A stretch of DNA of 64,000 nucleotides from Streptomyces achromogenes (GTDB lineage: Bacteria > Actinomycetota > Actinomycetes > Streptomycetales > Streptomycetaceae): NCBI RefSeq assembly GCF_030816715.1, contig NZ_JAUSYH010000001.1, positions 1,116,001 to 1,180,000 on the forward strand, read 5' to 3'. Shown one piece after another: positions 8,624 to 17,053 of this stretch; within the stretch, counting starts at the first letter, position 1; the number at the start of each line of letters is the position of its first letter. Below the pieces are notes generated by a model. It was not told the origin of the DNA and made no database searches. It saw nothing but the letters and a program-made list of their open reading frames with translations. The translations under genes and the position numbers were made by a program.

Positions 8624-9934
8624 GTGGCCCACGACGAGCCGCCCGAGGACATCGACGCGATCGACTTCTTTCGGGACGACAGCACCGTGGCGGACCCGTA
8701 CCCCTACTTCGACGCCCTGCGCGCACGCTGCCCGGTCACCCGGGAACCCCACCACGGCGTGATGATGGTGACCGGGTACGACGAGGCGGTCCAGATCGCG
8801 CAGGACCCGCGGACCTTCTCGTCCTGCCTGTCGGTGACCGGCCCCTTCCCGGGTTTTCCGGTTCCGCTGGAGGGTGACGACGTCAGCGAGCTCATCGAGC
8901 GGCACCGCGACGAGCTGCCGATGAGCGATCAGCTGCCGACCCTCGATCCGCCCGTGCACACCGCGCACCGCGGGCTGCTGATGCGGCTGATCACCCCGAA
9001 GCGGCTCAAGGAGAACGAAGCGGCCGTCCGGGAGATCGCCGACCGCATGCTCGACACCTTCCTGACCCGGGCGGAGGGCGAGTTCATCAGCGAGTTCGCC
9101 GGTCCGTTCACGCTGCTCGTCATCGCGGACCTGCTCGGCGTGCCCGAGGAGGACCGGGAGGAGTTCCTCGACAAGCTCCAACGCCGGCCGCGGGCCGGGG
9201 GCGGCATCGGCAGCACCGGCGAGGACTCCCTCGCCCACTCGCCACTGGAGTTCCTGTACGGTCGGTTCTCGGACTACATCGAGGACCGGCGCCGGGAGCC
9301 GCGCGAGGACGTTCTGACCGGCCTGGCCACCGCCACGTTCCCCGACGGCTCCCTGCCGGAGGTCGCCGACGCCGTCCGGGTGGCTGCCAACCTGTTCTCG
9401 GCAGGGCAGGAGACCACGGTCCGCCTGCTCAGCTCCGCGTTCAAGGTGATCGCCGAACGCCCCGACATTCAGACGCTGTTGCGCACGGAGCCGGACCGCA
9501 TCCCCAACTTCGTCGAGGAGACGCTCCGGATGGAGAGCCCGGTCAAGGGCGACTTCCGGCTCTCCCGCGTCCCGGCCGCGGTAGGCGGGGTGGAGATCCC
9601 GGCGGGCACCACGCTGATGGTGGTCAACGGCGCGGCCAATCGCGACCCGCGCCGCTTCCAGGACCCGGCGACCTTCGACCCCGCCCGCCCGAACGCCCGC
9701 CACCACATCGCCTTCGGCCGCGGCATCCACACCTGCCCCGGCGCACCGCTCGCCCGGGCCGAGGCACGGATCGGCATCGAGCGTCTCCTGGCCCGCACCG
9801 GCGACATCCGGATCTCCGAGCGCGTGCACGGACCGGCCCACGCGCGCCGCTACCAATACCTCCCGACCTACATCCTGCGGGGCCTGACACACCTCAACCT
9901 GGAGTTCACACCCGCCGAGGGGAGCACCCGATGA
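8624..9934 (+). CDS. Cytochrome P450
   Basis: A soluble bacterial P450 of 436 residues. The GTG at 8624 has AAGGAG 8 nt upstream, which decides the start over a longer reading. The I-helix has the canonical FSAGQETTVRLL, the K-helix EETLR, and the haem loop is FGRGIHTCPGAPLARAE with the cysteine thiolate. The gene overlaps the next by 4 bp (ATGA). That gene encodes a 3Fe-4S ferredoxin, its likely electron donor. The P450 probably hydroxylates an intermediate or substrate of the surrounding acyl-CoA cluster. Confidence 0.95.
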   Translation: MAHDEPPEDIDAIDFFRDDSTVADPYPYFDALRARCPVTREPHHGVMMVTGYDEAVQIAQDPRTFSSCLSVTGPFPGFPVPLEGDDVSELIERHRDELPMSDQLPTLDPPVHTAHRGLLMRLITPKRLKENEAAVREIADRMLDTFLTRAEGEFISEFAGPFTLLVIADLLGVPEEDREEFLDKLQRRPRAGGGIGSTGEDSLAHSPLEFLYGRFSDYIEDRRREPREDVLTGLATATFPDGSLPEVADAVRVAANLFSAGQETTVRLLSSAFKVIAERPDIQTLLRTEPDRIPNFVEETLRMESPVKGDFRLSRVPAAVGGVEIPAGTTLMVVNGAANRDPRRFQDPATFDPARPNARHHIAFGRGIHTCPGAPLARAEARIGIERLLARTGDIRISERVHGPAHARRYQYLPTYILRGLTHLNLEFTPAEGSTR

Positions 9935-10119
9935 AGATCACCATCGACGAGGACCGCTGCCGCGGTCACGGCGTCTGCTGCACCGTCAGTCCCGAGGTGT
10001 TCGACCTGAGCGACGACGGCTACGCCGTGACCGAACAGCCCGACGTACCGCAGGAGTTCGAGCAGGCGGCGCGCTCGGCGGCGAAGAGCTGCCCCGAGCG
10101 CGCCATCACCTGCCACTGA
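9931..10119 (+). CDS. 3Fe-4S ferredoxin of the P450-partner type
   Basis: A 62-residue ferredoxin. Cysteines C10 and C16 lie in CRGHGVC and C54 in SCPERAI, the C-x5-C-xn-C-P pattern of single-cluster 3Fe-4S ferredoxins that serve actinomycete P450s. C17 and C61 are extra cysteines outside the pattern. The ATGA overlap with the P450 gene implies coupled, roughly equimolar expression. No ferredoxin reductase is next to it, so one encoded elsewhere would be needed. Confidence 0.93.
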   Translation: MKITIDEDRCRGHGVCCTVSPEVFDLSDDGYAVTEQPDVPQEFEQAARSAAKSCPERAITCH

Positions 10120-10125
10120 CGCGGT

Positions 10126-10437
10126 TCAGGCCGGCCGTGGTGGCATCTCGAACCCGGCGACCAGTACGGCGTTGGTCTCCGCCGCCGCGTGCCGCAGCGG
10201 CTTGGCCTTCGCGTACTCGGCCGACTCATACCACTCCCGTGCCGCCTCGACCGACCCGAATTCGAGGACGACCGTCCGGTCGCCGTGCCACTGACCCTCC
10301 AGCACCTCGGGCTCTCCTTCGACGGCGAGCACGCGGGCGCCTGCCTCAGCCATCGACCGGGCGGCCGCCCGACTGTAGGCGTTCATCCCGGCCTGGTCGC
10401 GGATGGCCTCGGTCAGGATCACGTACCCCTTGGGCAT
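10126..10437 (-). CDS. DUF1330 family protein
   Basis: A small protein of 103 residues with the dimeric alpha/beta-barrel pattern of DUF1330: KGYVILTEAIRD at the start, VLEGQW-HGDRTVVLEF in the middle and SAEYAKAKPLR late. Two in-frame ATGs are 6 bp apart (10443 and 10437). AGGAG directly abuts the first and lies 6 nt before the second, so the second is the better start. The function of the family is not established. Members often sit in catabolic clusters, as here, convergent with the ferredoxin gene. Confidence 0.85.
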   Translation of the reverse strand: MPKGYVILTEAIRDQAGMNAYSRAAARSMAEAGARVLAVEGEPEVLEGQWHGDRTVVLEFGSVEAAREWYESAEYAKAKPLRHAAAETNAVLVAGFEMPPRPA

Positions 10438-10603
10438 GGGCATCTCCTATGCGCTACATATGACAATGATTGGGTGGTGTACGTTTTATGAGCGTCATTC
10501 GCCTTATGCGGTATACGCGTTATAACACAACCCCGTTCAACTCGGATGCCGCGCACACGAGTTGGGCCCCTGCGGCCCTCGCTCCGGGCTCTGCGGGCGC
10601 CCG
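10438..10603. promoter_or_regulatory. AT-rich divergent promoter region with dyads
   Basis: This spacer is much richer in A and T than its surroundings. It contains CATATG, two TTATG-type half-sites and a near-palindrome at 10504-10525 with outer arms TTAT/ATAA around GTATAC. It serves the divergent DUF1330 and LLM-oxidoreductase genes. It is a probable regulator-binding region. No exact operator can be named. Confidence 0.4.
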
Positions 10604-11566
10604 GTGAGTGTCCCCGAGTTGTCGTGCGGTTTCCCTCCCGGCCCCGACTTCGCCGATCTGGCCGTTCTCGCCGAGGAACTCGGCTACGCCCGGGTGTGGA
10701 TCTACGACTCCGCGCCCTTGTGGGAGGACCCCTTCGTCCACCTGGCCCTGGCGGCCCGCCGGACGACCCGCATCGGCCTGGCCACCTCGGTGCTCGTGCC
10801 GGACGAGCGCTCAGTGATGTCCATGGCGTCCGGGATCGCCACCCTCGCCCGGCTGGCGCCCGGCCGCTTCCGGGCCTGTTTCGGCACCGGCTTCACGGCC
10901 CGACTGGCCCTGGGGCAGCCGCCGATGCGGCTCGACGCCTTCGCCGAGTACGTCCGCGCCGTGCGCGGGCTCCTGGCGGGTGACACCGTTTTGCTGGACG
11001 GCGAGCCGGCACGCATGCTGCACGCCCCCGGGTTGACGGCGGCCCGCCCGTTGGACGTGCCGGTGTGGCTCAGCGTCTTCGGCCCCCGGGGCAGCGCCCT
11101 GGCCACAGGACTGGCCGACGGGATCATCGGAAGGCCACATCCCGGCCTCCCCACGGCGACCATCGTGTCCGGCACGGTCCTCGACGACGGCGAGGACGCC
11201 GGCAGCGCACGCGTGCGGGAGGCCATCGGGCCCTGGCGGGTCGTCGACTGGCACGACGCCTACGCGCGCGGCGGTGCCGAGGCGGTCGACGCCAAGCCGG
11301 GAGGGCGCGCCTGGCGGGAGGCGCTGGAGGAGGTCGCCGAGGCCGGGGAACACCGCCTGCTCGCCTTCGAGGGGCACGTAACCGACCTGACGGACCGTGA
11401 CCGGCTGCTGCTGGAACACATCGACACCGCGACCATGGTCGGCGATGCCGCCCGCATCGGCCGCAAGCTGACGCGGCTTGGTGAGCTCGGCTTCCAGGAG
11501 GTCGTCTACACACCGACGGGACCCGACGTCCGGCGGGAACTGCGGGCCTTCGCCGCGACCCTGTGA
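10604..11566 (+). CDS. LLM-class (F420/FMN-dependent) oxidoreductase
   Basis: A 320-residue luciferase-like TIM-barrel protein. It has the expected sequence order: ELGYARVWIYDS near the N-terminus, RTTRIGLATSVLVP, RFRACFGTG and, near the C-terminus, LTRLGELGFQEVVYTPTGP. These proteins bind F420 or FMN and oxidise or reduce small molecules. The GTG at 10604 lacks a strong ribosome site, and an upstream ATG in frame is less likely. The gene is transcribed away from DUF1330. The substrate is unknown. Confidence 0.85.
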   Translation: MSVPELSCGFPPGPDFADLAVLAEELGYARVWIYDSAPLWEDPFVHLALAARRTTRIGLATSVLVPDERSVMSMASGIATLARLAPGRFRACFGTGFTARLALGQPPMRLDAFAEYVRAVRGLLAGDTVLLDGEPARMLHAPGLTAARPLDVPVWLSVFGPRGSALATGLADGIIGRPHPGLPTATIVSGTVLDDGEDAGSARVREAIGPWRVVDWHDAYARGGAEAVDAKPGGRAWREALEEVAEAGEHRLLAFEGHVTDLTDRDRLLLEHIDTATMVGDAARIGRKLTRLGELGFQEVVYTPTGPDVRRELRAFAATL

Positions 11567-11735
11567 CGCCGCGCCGCAGCCGACCGGGTAGCCGCTCCCC
11601 CGGCATGCTCGGTAGCTCATGCGCACGTTTGGTCCAGCCGCGTGCCCCGTGCCGGGACCGGCTGCCGAGCCCCGAGGACCGGAGGCCGACGCTCGGGTTC
11701 GACCAGGCGGGGCGTTCCAGGCCGTCGGACCGCCC

Positions 11736-11928
11736 ATGCTGTACGCCTCGGCCGTGGCGCAGATCCTTGGCCGGCATCCGGTCCGCGCTCTTCCACGGGG
11801 CAGCGCGCTGCCGGCGGAACGGACGCCGGCGAGCCGGTTGCGGGTCAGCCGCGGCTCCCTCCGGGAAGCGCTGGGCGCATGCCGGAGGACGCCGGGCCCT
11901 GGACATCCGGACCGGCAGTGGCTCTTGA
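11736..11928 (+). pseudogene. Remnant of a GntR/FadR-type regulator (DNA-binding domain only)
   Basis: In the stretch without genes from 11567 to 12018 one frame reads YASAVAQILGRH, then SALPAERTPASRLRVSRGSL and REAL. That is the winged-helix start of a GntR regulator. The last strand (ALDIRTGSGS, normally '(V/L)(E/D)(I/V)RxGSG') follows in another frame, so a frameshift lies near 11885. No effector domain remains. The rest of this 452-bp stretch shows nothing I can identify. Confidence 0.6.
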
Positions 11929-12018
11929 TCCGCGAGAGCTGCGGATGCGGTGCCGTCCCGTGACCGTCGGCAACGGGGCGGCACGCTCCGGTGGTGGCAC
12001 AGGGCGCCACCCTCGGGC

Positions 12019-13584
12019 TCAGGCCCGTTCCAGCACGATCAGGTAGATGGCGTTCGGCGCGAGATCGACGGTCGCGGTGTGGGTCCTGCCGGGCCTGACG
12101 ATCTTCTTGTCGACCAGTTGGAGGCCGGCCTTGGCCGGGTCGGAGAAGTAGTTGCTGGTGTTCTGGTCGATCCGGTACATGAGCTGGCGGACGGGACGGT
12201 TCCTGAGCTCGGACGGCATCCGGGACATGTCGATGGTGGCCCGGTAGCTGCGGTCGCCCACGTGCTGCCAGTTCCAGACCATCAAAGACGCGCCGGTCCG
12301 GTCCTTCGACGCCATCGCGTAGACGCCGTTGTCCCCTTCGAGCGCGCCCGACACGCCGGCGGACACCCTGGTGTCCTTCATCCGGGACTGCATCAGCATG
12401 GTGTTGCCGTAGGGAGTGAAGGTGTCGTTGATCGGACCGTTCGGGGTGCGGGTCACGAGCTGGTCCTTGCGCTCCTCGACCCGGTGCCGGACGCACCAGT
12501 TGAACATGTAGGTGTCCGGCTGGTTCGCGAAGTAGTAGGCGTAGGTGGCCATGCCGGCGGCCTGCCGGACGTAGTCCTTCCTGGGGTCGGTGTCGTCGTA
12601 GGCCGGACCGGGGTAGATGCCCGTCTCGGTGACGTAACTCGGGATGCGCTGGTGGATGCGACGCTCCTTCAGCCAGCCCAGCAGGGTCTCCCGCTGTGAC
12701 GCCACCACCCTCAGGTCGCCCTTGTACATCGTCGGTGACTTGTACGTGTCGTCACCCCAGGTGAGGTACGCGTGGTAGGCGAGGAAGTCCAGACGCTTGT
12801 GCGGGTTCTCGTCGGCGGCGTAGTCGTCGAGGAAGGGCTTCATCCACTTCGGGTCCAGCCACGACAGCGCCGGTCCGCCGAGCTCGATACGGTCCGCGCG
12901 CCTGAGGCCCTTGTTGACCTTGTTGATCGCGTCGTAGTACGGCTCGTAGAAGCGGTACAGGTCACCCGGCTGCAGTGTCGTCCTGTCCGGCGGGATTCCC
13001 TGCCTGCGCTGGTTGCCGTAGAACTGCCAGTCCGGCTCGTTGAAGGCTTCCACGTACTTGACGCGCGGGTACTTCGCCTTGACGCTCCGCACGATCAGTT
13101 CGAGCATCGGCTCGAGGTCTTTCAGAGGCCGCTTGCCCTCGACGAAGTCCGTCGGATTGAGGTTGATCAGCACCGAGTCGGACACCGTGCTCGCGTCGGT
13201 GAGGTAGGCGTCCAGTGTGGACAGGTCGCACCGCCGGGTCTTCAGGTCGCACAGGTTGAACACGTCCAGGCCGTCCGCCGCGTTCGGGCTGCTGAGCCAG
13301 ATGCGGTAGACGTCGCCGTGCAGGCCCTGCCTGTTCAGGAACTTCGCGTCGCCGGCGCGCTGGTCGGGCCACGCCGTCACGTTGCCGAAGTTGTTCAGCC
13401 GTTCCGGGCGCGGCAGTTGGCCCTCGCGCGAGCCGAAGTCGACCGAAACCGCAGCCGGGGAGAGCGAGGCGGGGGGTTCGGCCGCCTGAGCCGCGACGGA
13501 CTGGACAGACGTCACGGCCAGCAGCGAAGCGGCCGCTCCGGCCAGCAATCCTCGCCGGGTGGGAAGTCTCGTACTCGGGTGCAT
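12019..13584 (-). CDS. Secreted glycoside hydrolase, GH39-like (Tat signal)
   Basis: A protein of 521 residues. The ATG at 13584 follows GAGG, and an upstream ATG at 13605 has no ribosome site. The N-terminus carries a twin-arginine signal (PTRRGLLAGAAASLL) with likely cleavage after VAAQA. The clan-A type barrel shows the acid/base motif VEAFNEPDWQ and the nucleophile region YVTETGIYPG, and the C-terminal part resembles a beta-sandwich. It is probably an exported beta-xylosidase or related glycosidase, with substrate uncertain. It stands alone, and its 5' region contains decayed DNA. Confidence 0.78.
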   Translation of the reverse strand: MHPSTRLPTRRGLLAGAAASLLAVTSVQSVAAQAAEPPASLSPAAVSVDFGSREGQLPRPERLNNFGNVTAWPDQRAGDAKFLNRQGLHGDVYRIWLSSPNAADGLDVFNLCDLKTRRCDLSTLDAYLTDASTVSDSVLINLNPTDFVEGKRPLKDLEPMLELIVRSVKAKYPRVKYVEAFNEPDWQFYGNQRRQGIPPDRTTLQPGDLYRFYEPYYDAINKVNKGLRRADRIELGGPALSWLDPKWMKPFLDDYAADENPHKRLDFLAYHAYLTWGDDTYKSPTMYKGDLRVVASQRETLLGWLKERRIHQRIPSYVTETGIYPGPAYDDTDPRKDYVRQAAGMATYAYYFANQPDTYMFNWCVRHRVEERKDQLVTRTPNGPINDTFTPYGNTMLMQSRMKDTRVSAGVSGALEGDNGVYAMASKDRTGASLMVWNWQHVGDRSYRATIDMSRMPSELRNRPVRQLMYRIDQNTSNYFSDPAKAGLQLVDKKIVRPGRTHTATVDLAPNAIYLIVLERA

Positions 13585-13901
13585 AAGGGAGAACCTCGCT
13601 TCCATGAAGCAATGGCGGCCGCTTGCCGCGGGTGTGTGAGACCGCCGACGGCGGGGTTCAGCATAGGGGCGCTCTCTCCAAATGAGAACCTACGTCGCAA
13701 CGATGGAGAACACGATTCTGACCACCGGAGAAGTGGCAGGCGCTCAGGTGCGTGCTGGTTCCATCTCGGGTCTCTCGGTGGCGAAGATGTCACGCGCTTG
13801 GGGCAGCGGGTGCGGTAGGAGCAGCCAACCGTCCGGAGGGGCGGGGGGTCTCGCCCGCGACGGCTTCGGGGAGAGCGTCGTCGTCGAGGTCCACGGCCGT
13901 G

Positions 13902-14024
13902 GAGCGACCGGGCGAGGCACTCAGCAACGCTCTGGATGGACACGCCGAGGGCCGACACCGGCTCGTCCAGCAGCAGCTCCGGCCGCAGCGGGAGCGCCCG
14001 CGCGATGGCGACCCGCTGCCGATC
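13902..14024 (-). pseudogene. Fragment of a dipeptide/oligopeptide-type ABC ATPase
   Basis: About 40 codons read RQRVAIARALPLRPELLLDE and PVSALGVSIQSV. This is the region from after the ABC signature through Walker B and the D-loop of OppD/DppD-type ATPases. Nothing of the P-loop or C-terminus is near. The fragment lies in the 555-bp stretch 13585-14139, which otherwise holds only the GH39 upstream region and a repeat (14024-14107). Confidence 0.65.
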
Positions 14025-14107
14025 GGCCGTCGCGGCCGTGGCGAGGTCCCGTCGCCCGACGGTGATGCCGGGATGACGTGAACCAAGACGCCGAAGGGTC
14101 GTCGATG
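14024..14107. repeat. Copy A of an approximately 84-bp dispersed repeat
   Basis: This segment matches 36659-36742 with about a dozen differences, including the uninterrupted GGTGATGCCGGGATGACG. At the other copy the right part is the 3' end of a SnoaL-like gene and the left part its downstream region. This copy therefore looks like the scar of a lost relative of that gene. Confidence 0.7.
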
Positions 14108-14139
14108 TCAAGCGAGGTGAGGGCCCGCCCCCACGGCGT

Positions 14140-16152
14140 CTACTCGTCGCGCGCTCCTGCCTGCCGGGTGACCGAGCGCAGCAGGGGACGGCTCAGGCCG
14201 CCGGCCGCGAGAATCCCGCCGATCCCTGCGACGCAGCACACCGCGAGAACGGTCAGGCCGTGTGCGTCGAACGACGAGTCGGCGCCGGCCAGCATCATCG
14301 AGCCCCCGCACAGCAGCCCTGCCGCGACGGCCCCGCCGGCCAGCACCGTGACCGGGATGAGCGTCTCCCGGTTCCGGGCGCGGTCCAGGACCTGTAGCGG
14401 GGTTCCTGCCAAATGCAGCAGGGCGTAGGTGCGGCGGCGGTCCAGGACGGAGGCGGCCGCGGTGATCCCGGCCGAGGTGATGGCGATCGTGAAGGTCACC
14501 ACGAGGACCACTCGGGTGAGGGTGGTGAAGTCCTGGGTGAACTGTGTCTCGGACCAGTTCACGTCGGTGGTGGTGAGCGGGTACTGGTCCGGCGTCAGGC
14601 CGGAGAGCGCGGTGCGGGCGCGGTCCAGTTCGGCCGGGCCGCCGGAGACGGTGACGGTGACCTGACGGCTGTCGTAGGGAGCCGTGGCCACGAAGCCGTC
14701 GTCCACGCCGACCACGGCGCTCACGTCAGCGGCCCGCAGACGCTGTTCGGCCTGTTTCCGCACCTGCGTCACCGTGTGGACCGGTGCGGCGATGGCGAGT
14801 TGGTCGGGGCGTCCCCCCCACGGGGGAGCGCTGTTCAGGGTGAGCAGGGCGAAGAAGCCGGCGACGAAACCGGCCAGGGTGAGCCCGGAGACGATCCGCC
14901 ACGCTGCCTTGGGATCGTCCAGGAGCCGACGCCCGGCCAGGAGCGTCGCGGGCCGCTTGGCCAGGGCGGTGACGATCCTGCCCAGGATTCGCACCACCCA
15001 GGGCCCCATCACGGCCAGCGCCAGGAAAACCGCGGCGAACGCGTACAGCGCCATCGAGTCGTCGCTGCCGTACTGCTTGCTGATCCAGCCGTATCCGGCG
15101 ACGACGGCCACGAAGACCACCGCCCGCACGGCGCTCGCGCCACGGCCGAGGGAGCGGCGGGTCACACCCAGCGGACCGACGACCACCTGCCTGAGCCCGG
15201 CGAGCGCGCTGACGACGACCAGCGCGATCACCCCGGCCGTCACGACGAGCAACGGTCGTGCGCCGATCCACAGGTCGGCCGGGTACCAGGAGCCGCCCGC
15301 GAGCGGCAGGCTCGCCTCGGCCGGCAGCAGCACGGCGTACCCCAGGGCGCCGAGCAGCACCCCGGCCGTTCCGGTCAGCAACGCTTCGGCGGCGGTCAGC
15401 CCGGCGACACGGCCCGGGGTGGCGCCGATCAGGCGTAGCGCGGCGAGCCGCTGGTCGCGGCGGGAGACCGACAGCCGCGCGGCGGAGGCCGCCAGCACCA
15501 GCAGCGGAACGATGACAAGGACGGTGGCGACCCGGGCCACGGACTCGTACGCCTTGCCCGTGCCGTCCGTCAGCGGCGCACCGGTGAAGGACGCGATGCG
15601 GGTGGGCGAGACGATGTCCCCCACCCGGCGCGGGTCCGGCGCTCGCTCGGCGGTGACCGCCGGGTCGCCGGGGCGGTGTCCGATCACCGCGACGAGTTCA
15701 CCGGGGTGGGCCAGTGCCGCGCGGCCCAGGGTTCCGGTGGGTGTGCCGGACACCGGGTGCCGGTCGGCGGGCAGCCGGTCGAGCAGGGCGCCGAACGCCG
15801 GGGAGACCCACAGTTCGCCGGGCGCGGGGAAGCGGTCCAGACCGGGTGGAGCGGGAACGGCACGTCCGGGCAGTCGGGCGACGTCCACGACGGTGACGGC
15901 TACTCCCCGGGTGAACGTGGTCCCGACCGCCTCGACCGCCACCGGGCGCGAGGACTCCACAGGGTTGCGCCAGTCGGTGCGGTCCGCGCGGTGCTGGAAG
16001 CCGAGGTTCAGCGCGACGCACAGCAGCAGCAGTGTGGTGGACACGGCCGCCGCCGCGACCGCGAGCCCAGTGGCGAGCAGGCCGGTGCGGCCGCCGGCCC
16101 GCGTGAGCCCCCAGGTCAGTGCCCAGGTGGTGCGGTCCAGTGCCCTCATCAC
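14140..16152 (-). CDS. ABC transporter permease, FtsX-like, double-domain
   Basis: A 670-residue membrane protein. A first membrane segment lies at about residues 20-50 (GLLATGLAVAAAAVSTTLLL) and is followed by a periplasm-type soluble domain. A three-helix FtsX block with RLAALRLIGATPGRVAGL follows, then further helices and a second FtsX block near the C-terminus (YALLHLAGTPLQVLDRAR). It pairs with the ATPase gene, whose stop overlaps its GTG-ATG start. Such exporters expel antibiotics, peptides or lipids, or act in envelope stress. The substrate is unknown. A divergent two-component system is the likely regulator. Confidence 0.9.
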   Translation of the reverse strand: MMRALDRTTWALTWGLTRAGGRTGLLATGLAVAAAAVSTTLLLLCVALNLGFQHRADRTDWRNPVESSRPVAVEAVGTTFTRGVAVTVVDVARLPGRAVPAPPGLDRFPAPGELWVSPAFGALLDRLPADRHPVSGTPTGTLGRAALAHPGELVAVIGHRPGDPAVTAERAPDPRRVGDIVSPTRIASFTGAPLTDGTGKAYESVARVATVLVIVPLLVLAASAARLSVSRRDQRLAALRLIGATPGRVAGLTAAEALLTGTAGVLLGALGYAVLLPAEASLPLAGGSWYPADLWIGARPLLVVTAGVIALVVVSALAGLRQVVVGPLGVTRRSLGRGASAVRAVVFVAVVAGYGWISKQYGSDDSMALYAFAAVFLALAVMGPWVVRILGRIVTALAKRPATLLAGRRLLDDPKAAWRIVSGLTLAGFVAGFFALLTLNSAPPWGGRPDQLAIAAPVHTVTQVRKQAEQRLRAADVSAVVGVDDGFVATAPYDSRQVTVTVSGGPAELDRARTALSGLTPDQYPLTTTDVNWSETQFTQDFTTLTRVVLVVTFTIAITSAGITAAASVLDRRRTYALLHLAGTPLQVLDRARNRETLIPVTVLAGGAVAAGLLCGGSMMLAGADSSFDAHGLTVLAVCCVAGIGGILAAGGLSRPLLRSVTRQAGARDE

Positions 16153-16892
16153 CGGATCCCCGCCTCCGCGTCGGTCCCGGTTGCCGTCCGGGCCCCGGAC
16201 TCTGTCTCTGTCTCTGTGTGAGACTCGGCCAGCCTGCCGTCACGGACCTGCACCGTGCGGTCGCACCAGCGGGCCACGTTCGCGTCGTGGGTGACCAGGA
16301 CGAGGGCGGCGCCCTGGCGGCGGCTGACGTCCGTCAGCAGGTGGATCACCTCCATGCCGGTGGCCTGGTCCAGTGCGCCGGTCGGTTCGTCCGCGAAGAT
16401 CACTTTCGGGCGGCCGACCAGGGCCCGGGCGATGGCCACCCGCTGCGCCTGGCCGCCGGAGAGCTGCCCCGGACGCCGGCCCTCCAGACCTTGCAGGCCC
16501 AGCGGCCCGAACCACTGCCGGGCTTCCTCGACGGCCGTCCGGCGTGCCGTGCCGCCGAGCATCAGCGGCAGGGCGACGTTCTCGTCGGCGGGCAGTTCCG
16601 GCAGGAGTTGGCCGGACTGGAAGACGAAGCCGAACGCGGTGCGGCGCAGCTCGCTGCGGGCCGGCTCGCCGAGCCGGTCGATGCGCTTGCCGTCCAGCAG
16701 CACCTCGCCGGAGTCGGGTCGTTCGATGCCGGCCAGGCAGTGCAGCAGGGTGGATTTGCCGGAGCCGGACGGGCCCATGACGGCCAGTGACTGGCCGGCC
16801 ATCACGTCGAGGTCGACCCCGGCCAGGGCGCGGGCCGTGCCGTAGGACTTGAACAGGCCGGTGCCGGCCAGGACTGCGGAGGAGGTGTTCAT
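16149..16892 (-). CDS. ABC transporter ATP-binding protein (MacB/LolD type)
   Basis: A 247-residue ATPase with Walker A GPSGSGKST, signature LSGGQAQR, Walker B VIFADEPTGALD and the switch histidine in LVTHDANVA. The residues after about 225 form an acidic Thr/Glu-rich tail. The family drives FtsX-type exporters, matching the permease encoded immediately downstream with a 4-bp overlap. The start ATG at 16892 is 161 bp from the divergent histidine kinase gene. Confidence 0.95.
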   Translation of the reverse strand: MNTSSAVLAGTGLFKSYGTARALAGVDLDVMAGQSLAVMGPSGSGKSTLLHCLAGIERPDSGEVLLDGKRIDRLGEPARSELRRTAFGFVFQSGQLLPELPADENVALPLMLGGTARRTAVEEARQWFGPLGLQGLEGRRPGQLSGGQAQRVAIARALVGRPKVIFADEPTGALDQATGMEVIHLLTDVSRRQGAALVLVTHDANVARWCDRTVQVRDGRLAESHTETETESGARTATGTDAEAGIR

Positions 16893-17053
16893 CGGTTGCT
16901 CTCCCCGGGGGAGGCGGTGTTCAGCCGTTGCATGCCTTCACTTTCGGCGCGCGCGGCGACCGGCCGGCTCGGCCGGACGGCCGGTTGTGGGGGCCGGACA
17001 TCGGCCATTCGGCCGAGGCACCTGGGAAGCGCCCATTCCGTATCCTGCGAGGC

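Noticed and set aside
12019..13740. Copy of the GH59/beta-helix operator upstream of the GH39-like gene (AGAACACGATTCT near 13710)
   Set aside because: It matches only in part and is not placed near a clear promoter of that gene.
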